Positions 1 to 5,102 of a DNA stretch of 6,566 nt are shown here, piece after piece. Numbering within the stretch: the first letter of the stretch is position 1; each line of letters starts with the position of its first letter. Source of the stretch: an uncultured Oscillospiraceae bacterium (GTDB lineage Bacteria > Bacillota_A > Clostridia > Oscillospirales > Oscillospiraceae); the NCBI GenBank assembly GCA_900770015.1, contig CAAGIU010000275.1:1-6566 (forward strand), given 5' to 3'. Position numbers and translations under genes: made by a program. Below the pieces are notes generated by a model. That model ran no database searches, was not told the DNA's origin, and was given only the letters and a program-made list of their open reading frames with translations.

Positions 1-58
1 GTAGCTCGTCGGGCTCATAACCCGGAGGTCGCAGGTTCAAGTCCTGTCTCCGCAACCA
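1..58 (+). tRNA. Initiator tRNA-Met (CAT anticodon), 5' end cut off by the window
   Basis: This is the 3' part of a tRNA. The sequence shows the 3' strand of the D stem (GCTC, 4-7) and an anticodon stem TCGGG/CCCGG (9-13 with 21-25) around the loop CTCATAA, with anticodon CAT at 16-18. The T arm is GCAGG-TTCAAGT-CCTGT (31-47), followed by the acceptor strand CTCCGCA (48-54), discriminator A55 and an encoded CCA (56-58). Three consecutive G:C pairs next to the anticodon loop are the classic mark of initiator tRNA. The A at the position-72 equivalent (54) fits the unpaired first base pair of bacterial initiators. The missing 5' part lies upstream of the window. Confidence 0.95.
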
Positions 59-89
59 TGGTGTGCGACCAAAATAGATACGCACGATG

Positions 90-123
90 AAACCCTAGAA
101 CCGCAACGGTTCTAGGGTTTTTT
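90..123 (+). terminator. Intrinsic terminator of the tRNA transcript
   Basis: A perfect 13-bp stem (91-103 with 107-119, extendable by A90/T120) closes a CAA triloop and runs into a T tract ending at 123. It lies 31 nt after the tRNA CCA end on the same strand, so it most simply ends the tRNA transcript. The opposite strand lacks an equally good T tract. Confidence 0.9.
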
Positions 124-211
124 CGTCCCCCCATTTGAGGTTGCGAAAAAAAGATACCGAAAGCATCAGGTGAATATTCAGAATGACATGAACTAACGCC
201 CCCTCTATTTC

Positions 212-254
212 GAGCCGATTTTTCAAGATAATTTTGAAAAATCGGCTCTTTTTT
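212..254 (+). terminator. Second strong intrinsic terminator
   Basis: A perfect 15-bp stem (212-226 with 234-248) closes a 7-nt loop and is followed by six T residues (249-254). No gene precedes it on the + strand except the tRNA unit, which already has its own terminator. It therefore either serves as backup or ends an unseen short transcript starting after about 124. The minus-strand reading lacks a proper T tract. Confidence 0.85.
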
Positions 255-349
255 CTTTCTTGAAATTGTAAATTTTTTATGAACAAAGAGGTTACGCCTA
301 CATTTTATCACAAACCACCCATCGACGAAATACAGGAGGAATTAAGCAA

Positions 350-361
350 ATGAGGTGTTGA
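350..361 (+). CDS. Possible three-codon leader peptide (Met-Arg-Cys)
   Basis: The ORF reads ATG AGG TGT TGA. It is preceded by a full AGGAGG Shine-Dalgarno site at 334-339 with 10 nt spacing, as good as that of any real gene in the window. It sits upstream of two potential hairpins, the second of which is terminator-like (403-438) and immediately precedes the ribosome binding site of the next gene. That order (strong SD, tiny ORF, hairpins, gene) resembles translation-controlled attenuators. Met-Arg-X is also the start of known macrolide-stalling leader motifs of the MRL type. No direct evidence of translation exists, and a chance SD before a short ORF remains possible. Confidence 0.3.
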   Translation: MRC

Positions 362-402
362 CCAGTTTCAAAAGAGTATGGTTTCCCATCATACGTTTAC
401 CT

Positions 403-438
403 GCCGGAGTGATCAAGTTCACTCTGGCTTATTTTTTT
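403..438 (+). terminator. Terminator or attenuator hairpin just before the first gene
   Basis: A 10-bp stem (403-412 with 419-428, one G-T wobble) closes the loop TCAAGT and leads into a T-rich tract (TTA then seven T, 429-438). The ribosome binding site of the 455 gene starts only three bases later, at 441. A terminator placed so tightly against a downstream RBS suggests conditional read-through of a leader transcript, though it could simply end an upstream transcript. Confidence 0.8.
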
Positions 439-440
439 GC

Positions 441-446
441 AGGAGG
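441..446 (+). promoter_or_regulatory. Ribosome binding site fixing the first gene's start
   Basis: AGGAGG lies 8 nt before the ATG at 455. An in-frame TTG at 437 lies upstream of this site and inside the terminator T tract, so it is not the start. Confidence 0.85.
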
Positions 447-454
447 AAATTGAT

Positions 455-1132
455 ATGGACAAGCAAAATGATATGGCGCAGCTTCGCTACCTTGAAGAAG
501 TAGCCATCAGTCTGAAGCGAGCAGGTTTCGATACCGAGCGGATTGAAGACCATCACCTTCCCGTCACCTGGAACGGGAGCTACCTATGCCGCATCTCTGG
601 CAAAGGCAGTGTCCTGTACCGCCAGCAGAATGTGGATGCCAATGGCGCACAGGCGGAGTTGCAAAACGTGATCGACATCGCAAAAACCACCTCTGAGTAC
701 ATGGCGATGATGGAACGTGCGCCGCAGCTCAAGGCAAGAGATCTGGAGGGCGACTACCGTGTCCTGGCGGATTTCAACGGCATCGTTCTGGCGGGGCATC
801 CCACCAGCTATGGCGTCCGCTTCATTACCTGGGAATGGGATTGGAATCGTGAGGGCGTCCACACCGGAAACTATTTCTACGAGCATTACGAGGAAGCGAA
901 GCGGGACTTCACCACACGGAGCGGGCTGGTTCAAAAAGACGCCCTTTTTGCTCCGGAACAGTTCACCGAGATCTACCACGCCCTGCGCTTCACCAGGGAG
1001 CAGGACGAGTCTCTTTCCATCGGGCAGGATCGGGAACTGAAAAATATTATGACGCAGGTTGAGCAGCTGGTACCGGAGAATGACCTGCATCGCCGGGAAT
1101 CCCCGGAGCAGAGCGGTATGACAATGAAATAA
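455..1132 (+). CDS. Conserved ICE accessory protein of unknown function
   Basis: A 225-residue soluble protein with no signal peptide or membrane segment. The start is ATG 455 because AGGAGG at 441-446 is ideally spaced. The N-terminal part is helical and polar. The most family-like block is at about residues 90-165: it opens with APQLKA, contains VLADFNG followed by LAGHP and FITWEWDWNR, and closes with DFTTRSGLVQK. From memory, proteins with this ADFNGxVLAGHP...FxTWEW...DFxxRSGL pattern recur in Firmicutes conjugative elements beside ArdA-like genes, but I cannot attach a named domain or function. It ends EQSGMTMK, resembling the tails of its neighbours. A terminator separates it from the next gene. 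Confidence is high that it is a gene and low on function. Confidence 0.9.
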   Translation: MDKQNDMAQLRYLEEVAISLKRAGFDTERIEDHHLPVTWNGSYLCRISGKGSVLYRQQNVDANGAQAELQNVIDIAKTTSEYMAMMERAPQLKARDLEGDYRVLADFNGIVLAGHPTSYGVRFITWEWDWNREGVHTGNYFYEHYEEAKRDFTTRSGLVQKDALFAPEQFTEIYHALRFTREQDESLSIGQDRELKNIMTQVEQLVPENDLHRRESPEQSGMTMK

Positions 1133-1144
1133 GATCAGACGGCT

Positions 1145-1174
1145 GAGTCGGACAGAAATGTCCGGCTCTTTTTT
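1145..1174 (+). terminator. Intergenic terminator with GAAA tetraloop
   Basis: A 10-bp stem (1145-1154 with 1159-1168, one T-G wobble) is capped by a GAAA loop and followed by six T (1169-1174). It begins 13 nt after the stop codon of the upstream gene. Only six bases separate its T tract from the GGAGG ribosome binding site of the next gene (1181-1185). Genes on both sides run in the same direction, so read-through, antitermination or a new promoter is needed for downstream expression. No promoter fits in the gap. Confidence 0.88.
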
Positions 1175-1194
1175 CATTTTGGAGGAAATCACTT

Positions 1195-1425
1195 ATGAGA
1201 GCTGGAGACAAGCTCCGATTTAACATCAGGCTTTCTCAAGTCCCGGAGTATCACCCGGAACCGGAGCCAAATCCTATATGCACCCATTCTCCAAACTGTC
1301 GGGACTGCCCGTATCCCCGCCACGGCTTCCTCTGCTGGGGCTCAGACGGGAGCTGCCTGCGGAGCAGAATGAGCGAGATCATAGGCAAGGAGGAAAAAAG
1401 CAATGATGCAGGTAATTCTCAGTAA
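1195..1425 (+). CDS. Small Cys-rich protein, probable metal-binding
   Basis: A 76-residue protein starting at ATG 1195, 9 nt after GGAGG (1181-1185). The central part (about residues 28-58) contains Cys29, His31, Cys35, Cys38, His43, Cys47 and Cys54 in the context CTHSPNCRDCPYP, then GFLCW and SDGSCLR. The CxHx3Cx2C spacing suggests a small zinc or iron-sulfur site; this is inference from residue spacing. The N-terminus is basic and the middle Pro/Glu-rich (PEPEPNP). Its last 23 nt overlap the next gene, whose AGGAGG lies inside this gene, so the two are probably translationally coupled. I recall similar short Cys-rich ORFs in Firmicutes ICEs but know no assigned function. Confidence 0.8.
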   Translation: MRAGDKLRFNIRLSQVPEYHPEPEPNPICTHSPNCRDCPYPRHGFLCWGSDGSCLRSRMSEIIGKEEKSNDAGNSQ

Positions 1426-2602
1426 TTCCAAGCACCCGGAGTACGGGCAGGCCACCATCCCGCTTCCACTGGCACAGGACCAATACGAGGACTGTGTCGA
1501 GCTGCTGGAGAAGCTGGAGATCGGCAGTGCTACCAAGCAGGATTGCAAGGTTCTGGAGATCAGCAGCGCATTTCCTGTCTTGAAACGTATGGAAATGCTC
1601 ACCGTCAACCTGGACGAACTGGACTATCTTGCCAAGCGATTGGCGAGCTTTGATGTTGGAGAGGCTGCGCAATTTCAGGCCATGGCACACAAGCTGGAAC
1701 TATTTGAACTGAAGGACCTTATCAACCTGACCTTCTGCTGTCAGCAGGCCACCGTCATCACGGACTTCACCAATTTGGAGGCCATTGGCCGTGACCACTA
1801 CATGAATCTGTATGGCGGATGCGCCAGCACGCAGGAATTAGAGGACCTGGACGGTGCCGAAACCGCCAGATTACTCATCGACAGCGGTACCGGAGAGGTC
1901 ACGCCTTACGGTGTGGTCTACGACAACGGCATGAAGTTGGAGCAGTATTATGATGGACAGCACTTCCCGGCATATCTCTATGAACCATGTATGCTCATGA
2001 TAGGATTGACTTTTCGTCTGGAGCCGGAGGACACGAAGAATATCACATGGCTCTACCTTCCCGCAGCCAAGGGCCAATTGGAACGCGCCATGGTGCGTTC
2101 CGGCATAACAGACCCTGCGGATATGCGCTTCCGATTTTCTGAAAGTATGTTCCCCGATGAGGTGGATGTTGCGCTGGACTTCCGATACGAAAATATCTAC
2201 GAACTCAACGATTTGGCATTGGCGGTAAGTAAGCTCTCCGTGGAGGCACAGAAAAAGTTGGGTGCTGTGGTAGAAATGGCTGAACCGGAATACGCCTCCC
2301 AGATCCGTCATCTGGCAGAGAATCTGGAGCAGTTTGAATTTGCTCCCGGCGCTCACACGCCCGCTGAGTACGGCAGATTCATGATCCAGGAGTCCGGCCA
2401 CTTTGAATATGACGAGAATCTGGAAGGATTTTACGACTATGAAAAGTTCGGTCTCCAGCGCATGGAGCAGGAATCTGGCATGTTCACCGATAGAGGTTAT
2501 GTTTCTTACCACGGAACCATGAGTCTGGAGGAACTGATGATGGAGGACCCGGCAGAAACCTTTCGGGAGGAGCAGGGTCTCCAGATGGGAGGGATGAAAT
2601 GA
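1403..2602 (+). CDS. Long ArdA-like antirestriction protein
   Basis: A 399-residue acidic protein. The start is ATG 1403, 9 nt after AGGAGG (1388-1393); ATG 1406 is possible but less well spaced. Two segments resemble ArdA. One begins LDELDYLAKRL (70-80) and ends near residue 140 with HYMNLYGG. The second begins YELNDLALAVSKLS (about 265) and runs through AEYGRFMIQESGHFEY to FYDYEKFGLQRM (about 342-354) and GYVSYHG. The LN(E/D)L(A)..L opening and the (D)YE.(F/Y)G...M closing block are ArdA hallmarks. Classical ArdA is an acidic DNA mimic of about 165 residues that occupies the DNA site of type I restriction-modification enzymes. This protein is more than twice that length, so it is ArdA-like rather than a standard ArdA. 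It ends EQGLQMGGMK, and those codons carry the SD for the next gene (ATGA overlap). Actual antirestriction activity is inference. Confidence 0.88.
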   Translation: MMQVILSNSKHPEYGQATIPLPLAQDQYEDCVELLEKLEIGSATKQDCKVLEISSAFPVLKRMEMLTVNLDELDYLAKRLASFDVGEAAQFQAMAHKLELFELKDLINLTFCCQQATVITDFTNLEAIGRDHYMNLYGGCASTQELEDLDGAETARLLIDSGTGEVTPYGVVYDNGMKLEQYYDGQHFPAYLYEPCMLMIGLTFRLEPEDTKNITWLYLPAAKGQLERAMVRSGITDPADMRFRFSESMFPDEVDVALDFRYENIYELNDLALAVSKLSVEAQKKLGAVVEMAEPEYASQIRHLAENLEQFEFAPGAHTPAEYGRFMIQESGHFEYDENLEGFYDYEKFGLQRMEQESGMFTDRGYVSYHGTMSLEELMMEDPAETFREEQGLQMGGMK

Positions 2603-3744
2603 TGATACTGTATCTGACAAGGAAGGTCGGCACAGAGCCTGTCCCCCTCTCACTGCCTGCAACGCCTGCTGATATCGGAAACGCCTTCGCGGAGCTGGAC
2701 GCCATCTGCCAGGACCCTTCCGCCACGGAGATCTATAAGGTGGACAGTGAAGTCCGAAATTTGAGCCGGTATATTTGTAATGTCAACGTGGAGGACAGCG
2801 AAAACCTGCGGAAGCTCAACCAACTGGCGGAATTGCTCCAGAGGATGAGCCGGGAGGATCAGATGAAAATGGAGGGTGTGCTGGACAGCAATTCCATCAA
2901 CGGTATGGACGATATCCTGAACGCGGTGAGCATGGTGAAGGAATATGCTCTGCTGGAGGAGGTGACCTCGGACCGCACCCTGGGGAATTACCTCGTTGAG
3001 CACGGCGTGATCGACTGCCCTGAAAACATCAAACCGTATCTGGACTATGTAGGCATCGGCGCGGAGTTTTACAGTGACCATGGCGGGGCATATACGCTGA
3101 ACGGCTATGTGGTCAGGAAAACCGAACTGCCGCCGCAGCTTCAGTCTCAAAAGCCATTCCGTGTGGAGAGCCGGGACGAGATGCTTCGCCTGACCCTCCG
3201 CACCGCCCACCATGTGGACTATCCTCTCATCCTTCCCGCGGATGAGGAGTACCTGTCTTCCGTGAAGAAATACCTTTGCATTGATGAATTTGCCGAGGCG
3301 CAGATTCGGGATGTGCGCTTCAAGACTCCCTATATCGGGCAGATGATCCATGCCATGGAATGCCCTTCCGTGGAGGAATACAATGAGTTCGCCGAAGCGT
3401 TGGAGGCAATCTGGCAGACAGACGGCGCTCTTTTGACCTACGCCGCCGTGCTGGATGCCGAGCAGCCGGACACCCTGCGCCGCGCCTATGAGCTTTTGCA
3501 GAATCTGGACAATTACGAGCGCATCGTTGAGGGAACCTACGAGTATGGACAGCAGCGCCTACAGGAACTGTTGGAATTGGATCACGACGAGATCGCGGAG
3601 CTGGACGGTTACATGGACTTTGAGCAGTATGGACAGGACTGCATGGATAAGGACCATGTCATCCAGACCGAGTTCGGTTTGCTGCGGCGTTTCGAACCGC
3701 CCTTTCCTGAGCAAAGTCAGACCCAGCAGATGAAGGGACTTTGA
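2599..3744 (+). CDS. Second ArdA-like protein, divergent
   Basis: A 381-residue acidic protein. Its ATG overlaps the preceding stop as ATGA, and GGGAGG at 2587-2592 serves as SD, which indicates translational coupling. ATG 2602 is an alternative start three bases on. ArdA-like features are LRKLNQLAELLQRMS (about residues 70-84), a repeated helical segment YNEFAEALEAI further on, and a C-terminal block with LDGYMDFEQYGQDCM and HVIQTEFGLLRR, which matches the closing (D)YE..GRD..L..G pattern of ArdA. It is diverged from the 1403 gene and not a recent duplicate. The tail EQSQTQQMKGL is a weaker form of the shared C-terminal motif, and no clear SD is encoded in it. No terminator is visible after it. 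The role is likely a restriction or DNA-protein decoy, inferred from the family. Confidence 0.85.
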   Translation: MMILYLTRKVGTEPVPLSLPATPADIGNAFAELDAICQDPSATEIYKVDSEVRNLSRYICNVNVEDSENLRKLNQLAELLQRMSREDQMKMEGVLDSNSINGMDDILNAVSMVKEYALLEEVTSDRTLGNYLVEHGVIDCPENIKPYLDYVGIGAEFYSDHGGAYTLNGYVVRKTELPPQLQSQKPFRVESRDEMLRLTLRTAHHVDYPLILPADEEYLSSVKKYLCIDEFAEAQIRDVRFKTPYIGQMIHAMECPSVEEYNEFAEALEAIWQTDGALLTYAAVLDAEQPDTLRRAYELLQNLDNYERIVEGTYEYGQQRLQELLELDHDEIAELDGYMDFEQYGQDCMDKDHVIQTEFGLLRRFEPPFPEQSQTQQMKGL

Positions 3745-3815
3745 AAAACTTCTGGTAGCTATTACGGAAAGAGTGTGTCACGGTTACCTCTATTCATTAG
3801 GAAATAGACACTGAA

Positions 3816-3834
3816 TTGATAACTTTTTGATAAC
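3816..3834 (+). repeat. Two direct TTGATAAC repeats, 11 bp apart
   Basis: TTGATAAC occurs at 3816-3823 and again at 3827-3834, a period of about one helical turn, within an AT-rich noncoding gap. The spacing would place both copies on the same DNA face. This suggests a binding site for a dimeric or cooperative protein such as a repressor, excisionase or integrase arm domain. A short inverted repeat, TCTATT/AATAGA (3789-3794 with 3803-3808), lies just upstream. Confidence 0.5.
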
Positions 3835-3853
3835 ACTTACCCCGACGTATAGC
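3827..3853 (+). promoter_or_regulatory. Weak candidate promoter for the 3903 gene
   Basis: TTGATA (3827-3832) is a good -35 box. TATAGC at 3848-3853 is a fair -10 but with only 15 bp spacing; TAGCTA at 3850-3855 has 17 bp spacing but a poor match. It lies in the only sizeable gap (3745-3902) inside the gene cluster. The -35 box falls within the second TTGATAAC repeat, so a protein bound there would compete with RNA polymerase. Confidence 0.3.
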
Positions 3854-3902
3854 TATTGCTTCGAAATTGCGGTATGGTGCGTCGTTGACAGGAGGCGATG
3901 TG

Positions 3903-4214
3903 ATGTACGAATACATGAGAGGACTGCAGCGGCAATTCTTCAAGGAACCGGACTTTCTGGAACTGCGGCAGGAACTGAATGAGCTCCACCAGGAACTGAC
4001 GGAGGACAGCCCCAAGGATGAACGGCGCAAGCTGCTGAAGCTAGTGGATCTGGAGGCGGAGTTGCGGGACGAGATTTCCCTCGCCAGCTTTGCGGCAGGC
4101 TTTCGTCTAGCGTGGGGCATTATCGGTGAACTGAACATAGAGCCGCCCTACTCATTCGCTGAGGAAGAAGAGCGCAGAATGGGACGGCTTGCAGACTTAA
4201 GGAGGGATGAATAG
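3903..4214 (+). CDS. DUF6809-type small protein
   Basis: A 103-residue, highly charged helical protein. The start is ATG 3903, 7 nt after AGGAGG (3890-3895); the upstream in-frame TTG and GTG codons are worse placed. It begins MYEYMRGLQRQFFKEP, continues with a helical Glu/Leu-rich middle, and has the block LRDEISLASFAAGFRLAWGI followed by PYSFAEEEERR. From memory this matches DUF6809 proteins, about 100 residues long, often found directly upstream of a tyrosine integrase in Firmicutes elements. That arrangement holds here: the stop codon TAG (4212-4214) shares its last base with the GTG of an integrase remnant. The constant neighbourhood suggests a role in integrase control or recombination, but the function is unknown to me. 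Confidence 0.85.
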   Translation: MYEYMRGLQRQFFKEPDFLELRQELNELHQELTEDSPKDERRKLLKLVDLEAELRDEISLASFAAGFRLAWGIIGELNIEPPYSFAEEEERRMGRLADLRRDE

Positions 4215-4340
4215 TGGCAAAGCATAGGCCGTCCGGTGACGGCATGGTACGCAAACGCGATGATAGTCAATAGGAAGTTCGCATCGTGGTATGGCATCGG
4301 CTACAATAACAAAGGTTAGACTTTCGCAAAACGCTGTTGT
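4214..4340 (+). pseudogene. Decayed N-terminus of a tyrosine-type site-specific integrase
   Basis: A GTG at 4214 sits 8 nt after AAGGAGG (4199-4205) and reads MAKHRPSGDGMVRKRDDSQ, then TAG at 4271-4273. The opening MAKxRPSGDGMVRKRDDG is, from memory, the typical start of ICE and phage tyrosine integrases of about 380-400 residues, where it continues ..WEGRIVVGHKNNG..FAKTQ. After the stop, traces persist: VRIVV in the same frame (about 4277-4291), then GIGYNNKG after a frame change (about 4292-4315), then a TFAKR-like segment near 4319-4333. The rest, including the catalytic Arg/His/Arg/Tyr domain, is absent, and the next gene starts at 4381. The gene is therefore truncated, stopped and frameshifted. 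The exact 3' limit of homology cannot be set by eye. Confidence 0.72.
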
Positions 4341-4346
4341 ATGTTG

Positions 4347-4361
4347 TGTGGCTATACCACA
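4347..4361. repeat. Short palindrome before the 4381 gene
   Basis: TGTGG and CCACA (4347-4351 with 4357-4361) flank CTATA. It sits between the integrase remnant and the ribosome binding site of the next gene. It may be an operator or merely a scar at the deletion junction; the short arm length makes chance plausible. Confidence 0.3.
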
Positions 4362-4380
4362 GGAAAAGAGGTGAAATACA

Positions 4381-5100
4381 ATGCAGAAAAGCGAACCCAA
4401 ACCCAATAACACCAGGTTCCAGATCAGGCCCGCTTCTCCCGAGGAAGCGGGCTTGTTTTATGCCCAGCTTCCTGTGGAGGATGAGCGGCTGGGCGCCATC
4501 GGCCATGTCCGGATGGACTTCGGTCGCAGCGGAAATGAGTTTTGGCACACCTGGTGGCCCCGCGGTCCGGAGGAGCTGAACAGCCCCACGTTCAAATCCG
4601 AGCTTCAGGAGGTCGTGGATGAGCTTCGGGAGAGCGTCTTGAAAAACCGCTTTGCCATGGAGCGTTACTGCTACGGTCACGGGGGAAAGATCAGCGGCGG
4701 ATGGGTCCAGAACTATGGCTATATCATAGAAACAGAGAACTACCGCTACTGTCTCCGCTGCAATCCATCCCCCGGCGATTACAACGCCTACCTGACAGCA
4801 TTTGATCTGAACGTCCAGCGGCAGAACATGGCACGGAAAGAAAAGCCGCTGGTCGGCAGGGTCACATTTGTCAATGGCGACACGCAGGAATTTACGGATG
4901 CCGAAGCATACCTGCGGTGTATCGAAGATGAGCTGCCGGACCGGCCCATCACCGGCTTCCGGTATGAGACCCTGACAGATGCCCCCGCTGTCCGCAAGGG
5001 GGTAGATGATATTCTCTTCAATCTCTTCGGGGAGGAAAATCCTCATCCGCTGGAGGACTATGAAACGCCCAATCAAGGCATGAAAATGGGAGGTATGTGA
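4381..5100 (+). CDS. Conserved ICE accessory protein, unknown function
   Basis: A 239-residue soluble protein. ATG 4381 is 7 nt after the SD AGAGGTG (4367-4373). Two regions are visible. The N-terminal region begins FQIRPASPEEAGLFYAQL (13-30), has IGHVRMDFG (40-48), and continues to about residue 145 with aromatic-rich segments including FWHTWW, a GYIIETENYRYCLRCNP stretch, and DYNAYLTAFD. The C-terminal region (about 160-228) has VTFVNGDTQEFTDAEAYL, RPITGFRYETL and VRKGVDDILFNLFGEENP. I recall both kinds of segment from Firmicutes conjugative elements but cannot name a domain with confidence. It ends NQGMKMGGM, whose codons carry the GGGAGG SD for the next gene. An unusual GC-rich hairpin with a T-rich flank lies within its first 80 bases. 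Confidence 0.88.
   Translation: MQKSEPKPNNTRFQIRPASPEEAGLFYAQLPVEDERLGAIGHVRMDFGRSGNEFWHTWWPRGPEELNSPTFKSELQEVVDELRESVLKNRFAMERYCYGHGGKISGGWVQNYGYIIETENYRYCLRCNPSPGDYNAYLTAFDLNVQRQNMARKEKPLVGRVTFVNGDTQEFTDAEAYLRCIEDELPDRPITGFRYETLTDAPAVRKGVDDILFNLFGEENPHPLEDYETPNQGMKMGGM
4428..4459 (+). terminator. Terminator-like hairpin inside the start of the 4381 gene
   Basis: A perfect 9-bp GC-rich stem (4428-4436 with 4444-4452) with a 7-nt loop is followed by TTGTTTT (4453-4459). It begins 47 nt after the ATG and is entirely within coding sequence (residues Arg16-Phe26). By shape it is an intrinsic terminator with an imperfect T tract. It could act as an intragenic attenuator when translation is slow, or it may be a coincidence of codon use. 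Confidence 0.45.
5088..5093 (+). promoter_or_regulatory. Ribosome binding site deciding the DUF4314 gene start
   Basis: GGGAGG lies inside the last codons of the upstream gene. It is 9 nt before ATG 5103 but only 3 nt before the in-frame GTG 5097, so ATG 5103 is the better start. Confidence 0.75.
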
Positions 5101-5102
5101 AC

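Larger units (their letters stand above)
59..454. other. Gene-poor stretch between tRNA and first gene
   Basis: No credible protein gene of normal length is seen on either strand. The stretch holds the tRNA terminator, a second strong terminator (212-254), a three-codon ORF with a strong Shine-Dalgarno site (350-361) and a terminator-like hairpin (403-438). About 130-330 is noticeably AT-rich compared with the genes to the right. This may mark host intergenic DNA or an element end, but no duplicated attachment core is visible here. No well-matched sigma-A promoter was found. A GTATG/CATAC pairing (376-380 with 390-394) could form a small hairpin before the larger one. Confidence 0.6.

Noticed and set aside
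258..308. AT-rich region as a promoter for the first gene
   Set aside because: TTGAAA and TTGTAA are present, but no matching -10 hexamer is found at normal spacing. A promoter may exist but cannot be supported.
15..311. A 98-residue minus-strand open frame ending in TGLEPATSGL
   Set aside because: The tail is the familiar artefact of reading a tRNA gene backwards, and the frame crosses two terminators.
358..382. TTGACC as a -35 box with TATGGT downstream
   Set aside because: Spacing is only 13 bp and no acceptable -10 occurs at 16-18 bp, so it is not called a promoter.
1871..2662. A 263-residue minus-strand open frame
   Set aside because: It is antisense to the ArdA-like genes at 1403 and 2599, has no RBS, and has a His/Leu/Val-rich composition typical of shadow frames in GC-rich third positions.
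4228..4243. GCCGTC-CGGT-GACGGC hairpin in the integrase remnant
   Set aside because: It is a short stem with no T tract and is explained by the conserved integrase N-terminal codons.
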